Shown here one piece after another: positions 8,375 to 16,931 of a stretch of 64,000 nucleotides of DNA. Each line of letters opens with the position of its first letter. The first letter of the stretch is position 1. The position numbers and the translations under genes were made by a program. Source of the DNA: Verrucomicrobiales bacterium (GTDB taxonomy: Bacteria > Verrucomicrobiota > Verrucomicrobiia > Limisphaerales > J093); the NCBI GenBank assembly GCA_015075445.1, contig JABTUJ010000015.1, positions 1-64,000 on the forward strand. The letters run 5' to 3'. Below the pieces are notes generated by a model. That model was not told where the DNA came from and did not search any database. It saw only the letters and a list, made by a program, of their open reading frames with translations.

Positions 8375-11281
8375 TTACAGCAATTGCCGCACCCTGGCCA
8401 GTGCCTCGTCCAGCTTGCCTGCGTCCTTGCCCCCGCCCCGGGCGTTGTCCGGCTTCCCGCCACCCCGACCGCCCACCACCGGCGCGATGTGCTGGATCAG
8501 CTTGCCGGCCGATACCTTCCCCGTGTAGTCCGGCGAAACCGAGGCCACCAGCGCCACCGCGCCGTACGCCACCCCGCCGAGCAGGATCACCCCCGCAAAC
8601 TGCCCCTTCAACTCGTTGACCATGTCCTGCAGCGCGTCGCCGTCCGCATCAAACCGCGCAATCAACGCCGGGATCCCGTTGATCGTCGTCGCCTGGGTCA
8701 GGAGCGAACGCGCCGCCCCCGCCGCCTCCTTCTGCTGCACCGCTTTGAGTTGCTTCTCCAGTTCCCGCTGATGCGCCAGCAGGTTCTCGATCTTCTTGTC
8801 CAGGTCCGGCAGGGGCGTCGCCAGTCGGCCCGCCACCGTCTTCAGCATCGCCAATTCCTCCCCCGCCCGCCGCCATGCCTCCAGCCCGGCGATGGCCTCG
8901 ATGCGCCGCACGCCCGCGGCAATCGCCGTCTCGGACACGATCCGGAACAGCCCGATCTCACCCGTGGCCCGGGCATGCGTGCCCCCGCACAGCTCCATGG
9001 AATAGCCGTCCAACCCCGTCGGTCGTCCGCCCACCTGCACCACCCGCACCCACTCGCCGTATTTGTCGCCGAAGAACTGCATGATGTCCTTGCGATCCTT
9101 GACGTGGTTGTACTTCACCTCCGTCCAGGAAACCCCGGCGTTCTCGAGAATCCGCTCATTGACCAACCGCTCGACATCCGCCACCTGCGACGGCGTGAGC
9201 GGCGCGTGGTTGAAGTCGAACGTCAGCTTCTCCGGCCCAACATACGACCCCTTCTGCGAGGCGTCCCGGCTCACCACCTCGTGCAGCGCCCAGTGCAGCA
9301 GGTGCGTCACCGTGTGATGCCGCTGGATCGCCTGGCGCCGCGCCGCGTCCACCCGCAACACCACCTCATCTCCCGGTTCTGGCACATCCACCTCCTCACT
9401 TCGAACTTCGCCTTTCGAACTTCGAACTTCGTCTTTCGAACTTCGCCCTTCCAACAAATGCAGCCACGTGTCACCGGACTTCTGCGTATTGGCGATCCGC
9501 CACAGGCTGGCGCCGCGCTCGAGCTCGCCCATATCTCCCACCTGCCCCCCCATCTCGGCATAGCACGCGCTCGTGTCCAAGATGACCGCAGTCCGGTCCT
9601 TCACGCGCACCACTTCGATCACCTTGGCGGGCGTCTCGAACTTGTCATAACCCACAAAGACCGTTGGCACGCTCGTCTCGATCTGGGAGAGTTCGATGAC
9701 ACTCTTCTTCTGGGCTGCGCGGGCGCGCGACTTCTGCTCCTCCATCAAGCGATGGAACCCCTCCACATCTACGGTCATTCCCCGCTCCCGGGCCATCAGT
9801 TCCGTCAGGTCAAGCGGAAACCCGTAGGTGTCGTACAGCTCGAACGCGAACCTGGCATCCAACGGAGGCAAGGTGATCCCCAGTTCCTGGAGTTTGGACG
9901 CGGCATTCTCGTTGAGGTCCAGGGTCTTGACAACCTCGACCTCTGAATCGACGTAGTTCTTGTACACGGTTCGAACGCCCTGCCCGACCGTCTTCATCGA
10001 CACCAGGTCAGAGACGATTGACCACCAGCGCCGATCAAAGAGGTCGATGCCTTTGTCCAGGGTCCGGTTAAACGCCTCCTCCTCGACCCGGATGACCTCC
10101 TCCACATGCTTCTGTTTCGTGCGGATCTCGGGAAATACATCTCCCATCGTGTCGGCCAGCACCGCGACCAGCTTGTAGAAGAAGGGTTCGTGGAATCCCA
10201 GCGTGCGCCCGTACCGCACCGCCCGGCGCAGGATGCGGCGAAGCACGTAGTTCCGATCCGTGTTCCCCGGCTGAATCCCGTCTGCGATGGCAAAGCTCAA
10301 CGTCCGGATGTGGTCCGCCACCACGCGAAACGCGATGTCCTCGGGGATGGGCGACTGGCCATTGGCAAGGGGCGATTCCGCGGACGGCAGCGTCGAGCTG
10401 TAACGCTTGCCGCTGAGCTGCTCGAGCCGGTCGAAAATCGGCCGGAAGATGTCCGTCTCGTAGTTCGAGATGACCCGGGTGAAGTCGGTGAATCCCCGCG
10501 TGTTCTGGATGATGCCGGTGACGCGCTCGAAGCCCATCCCGGTATCCACGCTCTTGGCTGGCAGGGGCGAGAACGTGCCATCGGGGTTGGCGTTGAACTG
10601 CATGAAGACCAGGTTCCAGATCTCGATGCACTGGGCCGACCCCTGGTTGACCAGCGCGCCCTGCGTGTCGCCCTGCGGCGTCAGATCGACATGCAGCTCC
10701 GAGCACGGCCCGCAGGGACCCGTGTCGCCCATCATCCAGAAATTGTCCTTCTTGCCACCGGTGCGGATATGGATGCGGGGATCGAGGCCCGCCGCGCGAA
10801 AGAGCCCGGCCCAGTGATCGTACGCCTCCTGGTCGAAGGACGCGGGTTCGCCCGGACCGGGTTGATAGACCGTGGCGTAGAGCCGGTTCCGGGGGAACTT
10901 CCAGACCTCGGTGATCAGCTCCCACGCCCACTCGATGGCTTCCTGCTTGAAGTAATCCCCGAACGACCAGTTCCCGAGCATCTCGAAGAACGTGTGGTGA
11001 TAGGTGTCGAGCCCCACGTCCTCGAGATCGTTGTGTTTACCGCCCGCGCGTATGCATTTCTGCGTGTCGGCGGCGCGGGTGTCCCGGCCGGGGACGGCTC
11101 ACGCCCAGCGTATGACGTCGGGCGCCTACTGGCCCAGGAAGATGGGCACGAACTGGTTCATGCCGGCATTGGTGAACAGCAGGTTCGGCGCGTCCGGCAG
11201 CAAGCTCGACGACGGCACGAGCGTGTGCTGCTTGGACCGGAAGAAGTCCAGGAACGACTGGCGGATTTCGCGGCTGGTCAT
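8375..11281 (-). CDS. alaS: alanine--tRNA ligase, interrupted by two in-frame stop codons
   Basis: Charges tRNA-Ala; normally essential. The frame from the ATG at 11281 (MTSREIRQSFLDFF) holds the class II catalytic core (FTNAGMNQF, RAADTQKCIRAGGKHNDLEDVG, HHTFFEMLGNWSFGDYF), the editing domain (HHTVTHLLHWALHEVV and CGGTHARATGEIG carry the zinc-ligand His/His and Cys/His) and the C-Ala domain ending DEALARVRQLL. A TAG at 11126-11128 and a TGA at 11099-11101 interrupt the frame in the catalytic core. The reading frame continues unchanged on both sides and matches the family throughout, so substitutions, not indels, are responsible. An uninterrupted frame runs only from 11017. A heptamer tract adds a charged insert at 9397-9452. 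A pseudogene, a base-call error, or suppression are all possible; identity is certain. Confidence 0.9.
9397..9452. repeat. heptanucleotide repeat tract inside alaS
   Basis: Eight consecutive 7-bp units, mostly AACTTCG or close variants on the plus strand, lie within the alaS coding sequence between the catalytic half and the editing domain. Read on the minus strand they give the basic/acidic peptide RSSKDEVRSSKGEVR, a segment not expected in alanyl-tRNA synthetases. The flanking alaS sequence is in the same frame on both sides. The same repeat class occurs in the kinase genes at 57.5 and 61.9 kb. Confidence 0.8.
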
Positions 11282-11429
11282 GGGCACAAGATGATCAACG
11301 AATCGAGCGACCAGCCTAGCCACGGTCGCGGGGCGAAGGCGAGTTGGAAATGCACCTCCGCAACGCAGCTCAGCCTAAAGGTCTTCGCAGTTGCGCCCGG
11401 GGTGCTGAGACTACCTAATCTAGCCTTGC

Positions 11430-12638
11430 ATGAAGAGCGACCGCCCATTCTTGGAGGAGGCGCCCGAGGTTCCGGCGCTGGAGGATGCCCTGACGCGCGG
11501 AGGCCTCGGTCGCCGGGCCCGACCCGAGTTCGCCACGGGCGACGCGCGCTTCCGGGCCTACGTCGATTACGCGCCCGTCGCCTTGTTCGTTCTTGACGCC
11601 GAAGGGCGGTACGTCGACTTCAACCCCGCCACCCTCGCCCTGCTCGGCACGGACGACACCACCCTCACCACCCAAACGTTCCTGGACGCGATTGCCGAGG
11701 AGGACCGGCCCACCGCCGAACAGCATCTGGCCACCCTCCAGGCCGCCGGCCAGCTTGAAGCCGAACCACGGCTCCGCCGGCCCGACGGCTCTGAGGTCTG
11801 GGTGTCGGTGCGAGCCACCCGTCTGGGCGACAGCCGCTTCCTGGTCGTAGCGGAGGACATCACCGAGCGCAAACGCGCCCACCAGGAGATGTGCGATCTC
11901 AACGCCAGTCTCGCCCGCCAGGTGGCAGACCGCGCCACCGAACTCTCCGCCACCAACCAGGAACTCGAAGCCTTCTGCTACTCCGTCTCCCACGACCTCC
12001 GCGCCCCGGTCCGCGCCATGGATGGCTTCTCCCAGGCCCTGATGGAAGACTTCGGGCCGCAGCTCCCCGAGACCGGCCAGCAGTACGTTCAGAAGATCCG
12101 GCGCGGCGCCCAGCGCCTCGGCCAGCTCATCGATGATCTGCTCGCCTTCTCCCGCTTGAGCCGCGCCCCCTTGAACTGGGATCTGGTGGACCACCCCCTG
12201 CTCATCAAGGAAACCCTCGAAGACCTCCGCCACCAACGCCAGGGCCGCCGCCTCGAAATCCGCGTGGGCGATCTGCCGCCCTGCCAGGGCGACCGCGCCC
12301 TCCTCAAGCAGGTCTGGCACCACCTCCTCGCCAACGCCCTCAAGTTCACCCGCCCCCGCAAGAAGGCCCACGTCGAGATCGGGTGCGACCCCCGCCCGGA
12401 TCAAACGGTCTATTTCGTCAAGGACAACGGCGCGGGCTTCGACATGCGTTACGCCCACAAGCTCTTCTCCGCCTTCCAGCGCCTCCATCGCACCGAGGAA
12501 TTCGAGGGGACCGGCATGGGCCTGGCCATGGTGCACCGCATCCTGCAACGCCACGGCGGCCGCATCTGGGTGGAAGCCGCCGTGGACCACGGGGCCACGT
12601 TCTTCTTCACGGTCAACGAAGGCGCCCACCATGCCTGA
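11430..12638 (+). CDS. PAS-domain sensor histidine kinase
   Basis: A 402-residue soluble sensor kinase with no membrane segment. A PAS domain occupies about residues 40-150 (FRAYVDYAPVALFVLDAEGR ending EDITERK). A short coiled coil leads into the HisKA domain with phospho-acceptor His188 in CYSVSHDLRAP. The HATPase domain follows (N box LLANALKF, G1 DNGAGFDM, G2 GTGMGLAM). The domain order resembles cytosolic light/redox sensor kinases of the phytochrome-associated type, but the PAS ligand cannot be told from sequence. The stop lies 8 bp inside the response-regulator gene, so the pair is one transcript. Transcription diverges from alaS. Confidence 0.95.
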   Translation: MKSDRPFLEEAPEVPALEDALTRGGLGRRARPEFATGDARFRAYVDYAPVALFVLDAEGRYVDFNPATLALLGTDDTTLTTQTFLDAIAEEDRPTAEQHLATLQAAGQLEAEPRLRRPDGSEVWVSVRATRLGDSRFLVVAEDITERKRAHQEMCDLNASLARQVADRATELSATNQELEAFCYSVSHDLRAPVRAMDGFSQALMEDFGPQLPETGQQYVQKIRRGAQRLGQLIDDLLAFSRLSRAPLNWDLVDHPLLIKETLEDLRHQRQGRRLEIRVGDLPPCQGDRALLKQVWHHLLANALKFTRPRKKAHVEIGCDPRPDQTVYFVKDNGAGFDMRYAHKLFSAFQRLHRTEEFEGTGMGLAMVHRILQRHGGRIWVEAAVDHGATFFFTVNEGAHHA

Positions 12639-13083
12639 GGCGTCCCCCGTCGAGGTCCTGCTCGTCGAAGACCAGCCGCAGGACCTCGAACTCACCCTCC
12701 GCGCTCTGCGCAAGGCGGGCGTCCATCATCGCATCCAGATCGCCCGCGACGGCGCCGAGGCCCTCGACTTCCTCTTCAGCGAAAGCCGGCAGGCAAACGG
12801 CCGGTTCGGCAGCCTGCCCAAGGTCGTGGTCCTGGACCTCAAGCTGCCGAAAGTGGACGGCCTCGAAGTCCTCCAGGAGCTCAAACGCCACCCCCACACC
12901 GAAACCCTCCCCGTCGTGATCCTGACCTCCTCGCGCGAACCGCGGGACATCGCCCGCAGCTACCAGCTCGGCGTCAACAGCTACATCGTCAAACCGGTGG
13001 ACTGCGACGGCTTCAGCTCCACGGTCCAGGCACTCGGTCGATACTGGCTCCACCTCAACCACCCGCCCCGTCTCCTCGCCTGA
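12631..13083 (+). CDS. response regulator (single receiver domain, Rcp1-like)
   Basis: A 150-residue stand-alone receiver domain. It has the acidic pocket (LLVEDQPQD), phospho-acceptor Asp69 in VVLDLKLPKVDG, the conserved Thr/Ser in VILTSSREP and Lys in YIVKPVD. The extended GRFGSLPKVVVLDLKLP form is typical of the Rcp1-type partner of cytosolic hybrid-free kinases. There is no output domain, so it should pass on its signal by protein contact or phosphotransfer. It overlaps the 3' end of the PAS histidine kinase by 8 bp, and that kinase is surely its partner. Confidence 0.95.
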   Translation: MPEASPVEVLLVEDQPQDLELTLRALRKAGVHHRIQIARDGAEALDFLFSESRQANGRFGSLPKVVVLDLKLPKVDGLEVLQELKRHPHTETLPVVILTSSREPRDIARSYQLGVNSYIVKPVDCDGFSSTVQALGRYWLHLNHPPRLLA

Positions 13084-13134
13084 ACGCCGCGGCCTCTTGT
13101 ACCGCGTCGCCGTCGCCGCCTCTCCCCATCCGCG

Positions 13135-13797
13135 TCATCCGCATCGGCCCCCGTTCCCCCGTTGCCGATGGAGCTCCGGCCGGACCACGCGCGCCATCCG
13201 CTCTGGGTGCGGCACACGCCCCTCTCCGAGAAACACCACCACCCGCGCCACCCACCGCGCCGGTCCGCTCACCAGTCCCCCATAGGACACCGGCAGCACC
13301 GTGATGTGCCGCTGCGTCCGCACCCAGTCCAACGTGTCCCGCAGGTGCTGCCGCAATCGCCCCGCCAACCACCGCGCGTCGCCCTCACCCCGGCCCCGCC
13401 GCTGACGCATCCGCAACTGCGACGCCACCACCTCCGCCAACGGTCGCAGCATGAAGAGCACGCGGTAGTGCCAGCCCGGCGGCAGCGTCCGCAGCAGCGG
13501 CGAAACCACCTTGACCGCCTTGCCCTCCGCCGCCGCCAGACACTCCGGTCGCCCCGCCAGGCCCAGGACCGGCTCCCACTCGAAGTAACCTTCCGGGTTG
13601 TCTTCATCCGCCCCGCGCCGCCCGTCCGTCAGCACCGGCACCCCTCCCGCCGCCAACATCTGCATCATCAGCGACGTGCCGGACCGCGGCAGCCCCGAAA
13701 CCACCATGATTGCTGGCCGCGACTCCGCCCCGCCACCCAGCCCGGGGCGGTCAGACTCGCTTTCATCCACGTTGACTTTCCCTGGTTCCACTCTCAT
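13135..13797 (-). CDS. sulfotransferase family protein
   Basis: A 220-residue protein with the 5'-phosphosulfate-binding loop VVSGLPRSGTSLMMQML near residue 30, the defining P-loop-like signature of PAPS-dependent sulfotransferases. DENPEGYFEWEPV and the FMLRPLAEVVASQ strand follow, the latter the 3'-phosphate-binding region. It would transfer sulfate from PAPS to an unidentified acceptor. The start at 13797 (MRVEPGKVN) has a strong GGGAGGGAG ribosome site upstream. It lies next to, and convergent with, the response-regulator gene. The bifunctional ATP sulfurylase/APS kinase that would supply PAPS lies 3 kb away on the opposite strand. Confidence 0.85.
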   Translation of the reverse strand: MRVEPGKVNVDESESDRPGLGGGAESRPAIMVVSGLPRSGTSLMMQMLAAGGVPVLTDGRRGADEDNPEGYFEWEPVLGLAGRPECLAAAEGKAVKVVSPLLRTLPPGWHYRVLFMLRPLAEVVASQLRMRQRRGRGEGDARWLAGRLRQHLRDTLDWVRTQRHITVLPVSYGGLVSGPARWVARVVVFLGEGRVPHPERMARVVRPELHRQRGNGGRCG

Positions 13798-14057
13798 TCC
13801 CTCGTCTCCCTCCCGTCTAAGCAGACTTGTTAGAGAGTGCTGCAGGCTACCCTCTCTCCACCCCTCTGCGCATCGCTGACTAGGTGGCCCTTGTAGCTTA
13901 CTATTCCTGGCATTCCATGCGGACAACCCAGCGTAGAGCATCGACACGATGGCGCCAAGGGAATTGTGTTGGGAGAGTGCTGTTCCGAAAGACAGAACTT
14001 GACAGCGACGGTTCCTTCTTCCAAGCTACGCGCCGAAGGGAATAGTATCTCACAAAG

Positions 14058-14777
14058 ATGCCAAGGGTTATGACCACGTCCGTCTCCACGCTCTGCCGTC
14101 CCCCAGCCGCCTCTCCGGAATCCCGGCTCCATCTCCACTTCCTCACCTGCGCCGCCGCCACCGCCGCCTGCGGGACCGCCCCCGCCCAAGCGGTCGTCGT
14201 TTACAGCGGCATCGTCAACTTGAACGCGCCCGCCACGTTCGACGGTTTGTACCTCAACGTCATCACTGGCGAGTGGTGGATCACCCAGAACTTCGAGAGA
14301 ACCGACTGGGACTTATGTCTCTTTACCATGACTGGTTCGACACTCAACTTCTACCACCCCGATCCACTTGGCGCCATGCGGTATCCGGGCATCACCACCG
14401 GCAACGCCGGAAACCTAACGCCCGGCACCGAGGTAGGCTCCGCGGGCAGCTTCAGTATATCGACTGGTCCGGTGGTGTTCGGCGCCAACGCCGGCAACTG
14501 GCAACTCAATGCGGACAACTATTTCGGCTTCCGCTTCGTGAACGAGGCGGGGAGCACGACGCACTATGGCTGGGGACGGCTCGCCGTCGGTGCGAGTTCC
14601 GCGGTGCGCACCCTTGTGGACTACGCCTACGAAAGCGAGGCGGGCCAGCCCATCAACGTCGGCGCGGGCATGGTGCCTGAGCCCCGCCACACCCAGTTGC
14701 TCAGCGCCCTCGCCCTCGGCGCCGTGGGTTTGCTTTACCGCCGCAACCGCCGCCACGGCCGCCCGCAGCCCGCCTGA
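14058..14777 (+). CDS. secreted protein with PEP-CTERM-like sorting tail
   Basis: A 239-residue protein with a long N-terminal leader and a hydrophobic stretch (LTCAAATAACGTAPAQA) that reads as a signal peptide, a beta-rich body (YSGIVNLNAPATFDGLYLNV, WQLNADNYFGFRFVNE, HYGWGRLAV), and a C-terminus VPEPRHTQLLSALALGAVGLLYRRNRR. That tail has the three parts of a PEP-CTERM anchor: a V-P-E-P box, a hydrophobic helix and a basic end. Such proteins are sorted by exosortase and anchored to the surface or polysaccharide. No exosortase is in this window. The exact start is uncertain, since a second ATG lies four codons in. Confidence 0.75.
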   Translation: MPRVMTTSVSTLCRPPAASPESRLHLHFLTCAAATAACGTAPAQAVVVYSGIVNLNAPATFDGLYLNVITGEWWITQNFERTDWDLCLFTMTGSTLNFYHPDPLGAMRYPGITTGNAGNLTPGTEVGSAGSFSISTGPVVFGANAGNWQLNADNYFGFRFVNEAGSTTHYGWGRLAVGASSAVRTLVDYAYESEAGQPINVGAGMVPEPRHTQLLSALALGAVGLLYRRNRRHGRPQPA

Positions 14778-14807
14778 GCCGCCACGCGGGCCCACCCGCT
14801 TGCTTCC

Positions 14808-16931
14808 GTGAAAGCGACTCGTCTCGCCTCGCGGGTGTTGCTGATCGGCTGGGACGGCGCCGATTGGAACCTCATTCATCCGCTCCTGGATGCCGGCCAG
14901 ATGCCCCACCTGGCCCGGTTGGTCGAAACCGGCGTCATCGCCAACCTCGCCACCCTCCAGCCGTGTCTGTCTCCCATGCTGTGGACCTCCATCGCCACGG
15001 GCAAGACGGCTGACAAGCATGGCATCTGCGGCTTCCTCGAGCCGCAACCCGACGGCACCGGTGTCCGGCCGGTGGCCAGCACCTCGCGCCGGACCAAGGC
15101 CCTGTGGAACATCCTCTCCCAACAGGGACTCCGCAGCGCCGTCATCGGCTGGCAGGTCAGTCATCCCGCCGAACCCATCCGGGGTGTTTGTGTCTCCGAC
15201 CGCTTCGCCGACACTCCCCCCGTGCCCGCCTGGGGCATCGCGGCCAGCTCTCCGCCAGCAGAACCCGCCGAGAGCGTTTCTCCGGAAACGACGCCGAGGC
15301 CGGCAAATGGGGGGCCGCCGCTCGCCTGGCCGGTGCCGAGCGACAGCGTTCACCCGCGCCACCTGCTGCCGGCACTCGCGAGCCTGCGGGTCCATCCCAC
15401 AGAGATTCACCCGCACGATCTCACCCCGCTCATCCCCCAGGTCCAGAAGATCGATCCGCAAGCCGATCCTCGACCGGCCGAACTCGCCCGCCTGCTGGCC
15501 CGCTCCGGCTCCGTCCAAGCGGCCGCCACCGCCGTGCTGGAATCCGAACCCTGGGACCTCCTGGCAGTGTACTTTGACACCCTCGACCTGGCCGGCCACC
15601 AGTTCATGCCTTACCACCCGCCGCGCCTGCCCCACGTCCCGATCACCGACTTCGAGCACTACCACGACGTCATCAACGCCCTGTACCGATTCCATGACCA
15701 GATCCTCGGACGGTTGCTCGAGCTCGCGGGCCCCGACACCACGGTCATGCTCGTTTCCGACCACGGTTTCCATTCCGACCACCGACGTCCTCGCGCCCTG
15801 CCCGCGGGACCTGTCCCGGAACCCCAGGCCGCCGCCTGGCACCGCCCCTACGGCATCTTCGTGCTGAACGGACCGCCCGTGCTCGCCGACCGCCGAGCCT
15901 ACGGCGCCACCCTGCTGGACATCACCCCCACCGTGCTCACGCTCCTCGGCCTGCCCATCGGACGGGACATGGACGGCCGCCCCCTCCTCGAGGCGCTGAA
16001 TCGTCCCGTCAGCCCCGCCTACCTGGAAAGCTGGGACAGCGAACCAGGGGACGACGGGCAGCATCCCCAGTCCATCCGGCAGGATCCCTTCGAGTCCGCC
16101 GCGCTGATCCAGCACTTTATCGATCTTGGCTATCTCCCCGCAGCCACGGCGGATGCCAACCGGGCCGTCGCCATCGTCACGGCCGAGGCCCAGTTCAATC
16201 TGGCCACCGTGCACCTCCACCACGGCCGTCCCCAAGCCGCCCAGCCCCTGCTCGAGGCGCTGCACGCCACCTGGCCGGGCCAACCCCGCTTTGCCCTGTG
16301 CCTCGCCAAATGCTACGCCGACCAGGCCCGACATCGCGAGTGCCGCCGACTGATCGAAGGCCTGGAGAGCCGCGGCGTGCGCGGGGCGCAGGGCGACCTC
16401 TTGCTCGCGGCCGCCCTCTTCAACGAAGGCGACGCCGCCGCGGCCCTCACCCGCTTGACCGAGGCCCAAGCACGCCACGCGGACGACCCGCTGGTCTGTC
16501 AGCTCATCGGTGATCTCTACCGGGCCCAACACCGTTGGCACGAGGCCCGAACCGCCTTCGCTCAAGCCCTCGCGTTGGCCCCCGACCACGCCGCCGCCCA
16601 CCAGGGTCTCGCCGCCGTGAGCTACGAATTGGGCGAATGGGACCAGGCCATCGACCACGCCCTCCAGGCCGCCGGGCTCCGCTTCTTCGCGCCGCAAGCC
16701 CATTACTTCCTCGGCATGGCCCTGGCCCGGAAGGGGGATACCGAGCGGGCGATCGCCGCCCTCCAGACCACCGTCGCGCAAGCCCCGCGCTTCGGCGAAG
16801 CCCACTACCACTTGATGCGCCTCTACGAATCCCTCGGCCGCCTGGGCGAGGCGCTTCAGCACCGCGCATTGGCCTTCGGCCAGCGTCCCAGCCCATGTCC
16901 CTCCGCACCCCCCTTGGCGAGCCGGTCGTGA
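14808..16931 (+). CDS. type I phosphodiesterase/alkaline phosphatase superfamily protein with TPR repeats
   Basis: A 707-residue protein. The N-terminal half (about residues 1-420) is an alkaline-phosphatase-superfamily phosphodiesterase/nucleotide pyrophosphatase: LLIGWDGADWNLIHPLLDAG holds the metal-binding Asp, SPMLWTSIATGK the nucleophile Thr/Ser region, and MLVSDHGFHSDHRR the second metal site. The C-terminal half (about 450-700) is made of TPR-like helix pairs (for example LIGDLYRAQHRWHEARTAFAQALAL). No signal peptide is seen. It overlaps the ATP sulfurylase/APS kinase gene by 37 bp, which suggests co-expression and perhaps a role in nucleotide or sulfonucleotide turnover; that is inference. 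Confidence 0.85.
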   Translation: MKATRLASRVLLIGWDGADWNLIHPLLDAGQMPHLARLVETGVIANLATLQPCLSPMLWTSIATGKTADKHGICGFLEPQPDGTGVRPVASTSRRTKALWNILSQQGLRSAVIGWQVSHPAEPIRGVCVSDRFADTPPVPAWGIAASSPPAEPAESVSPETTPRPANGGPPLAWPVPSDSVHPRHLLPALASLRVHPTEIHPHDLTPLIPQVQKIDPQADPRPAELARLLARSGSVQAAATAVLESEPWDLLAVYFDTLDLAGHQFMPYHPPRLPHVPITDFEHYHDVINALYRFHDQILGRLLELAGPDTTVMLVSDHGFHSDHRRPRALPAGPVPEPQAAAWHRPYGIFVLNGPPVLADRRAYGATLLDITPTVLTLLGLPIGRDMDGRPLLEALNRPVSPAYLESWDSEPGDDGQHPQSIRQDPFESAALIQHFIDLGYLPAATADANRAVAIVTAEAQFNLATVHLHHGRPQAAQPLLEALHATWPGQPRFALCLAKCYADQARHRECRRLIEGLESRGVRGAQGDLLLAAALFNEGDAAAALTRLTEAQARHADDPLVCQLIGDLYRAQHRWHEARTAFAQALALAPDHAAAHQGLAAVSYELGEWDQAIDHALQAAGLRFFAPQAHYFLGMALARKGDTERAIAALQTTVAQAPRFGEAHYHLMRLYESLGRLGEALQHRALAFGQRPSPCPSAPPLASRS

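Noticed and set aside
8375..11281. A changed genetic code, with TAG or TGA read as sense, to explain the stops in alaS
   Set aside because: TAG ends the ATP sulfurylase/APS kinase gene and TGA ends PadR, the FG-GAP kinase and others at the expected places, so both act as stops here.
13990..14030. A TTGACA box before the PEP-CTERM-like gene
   Set aside because: No acceptable -10 box lies 16-18 nt downstream.
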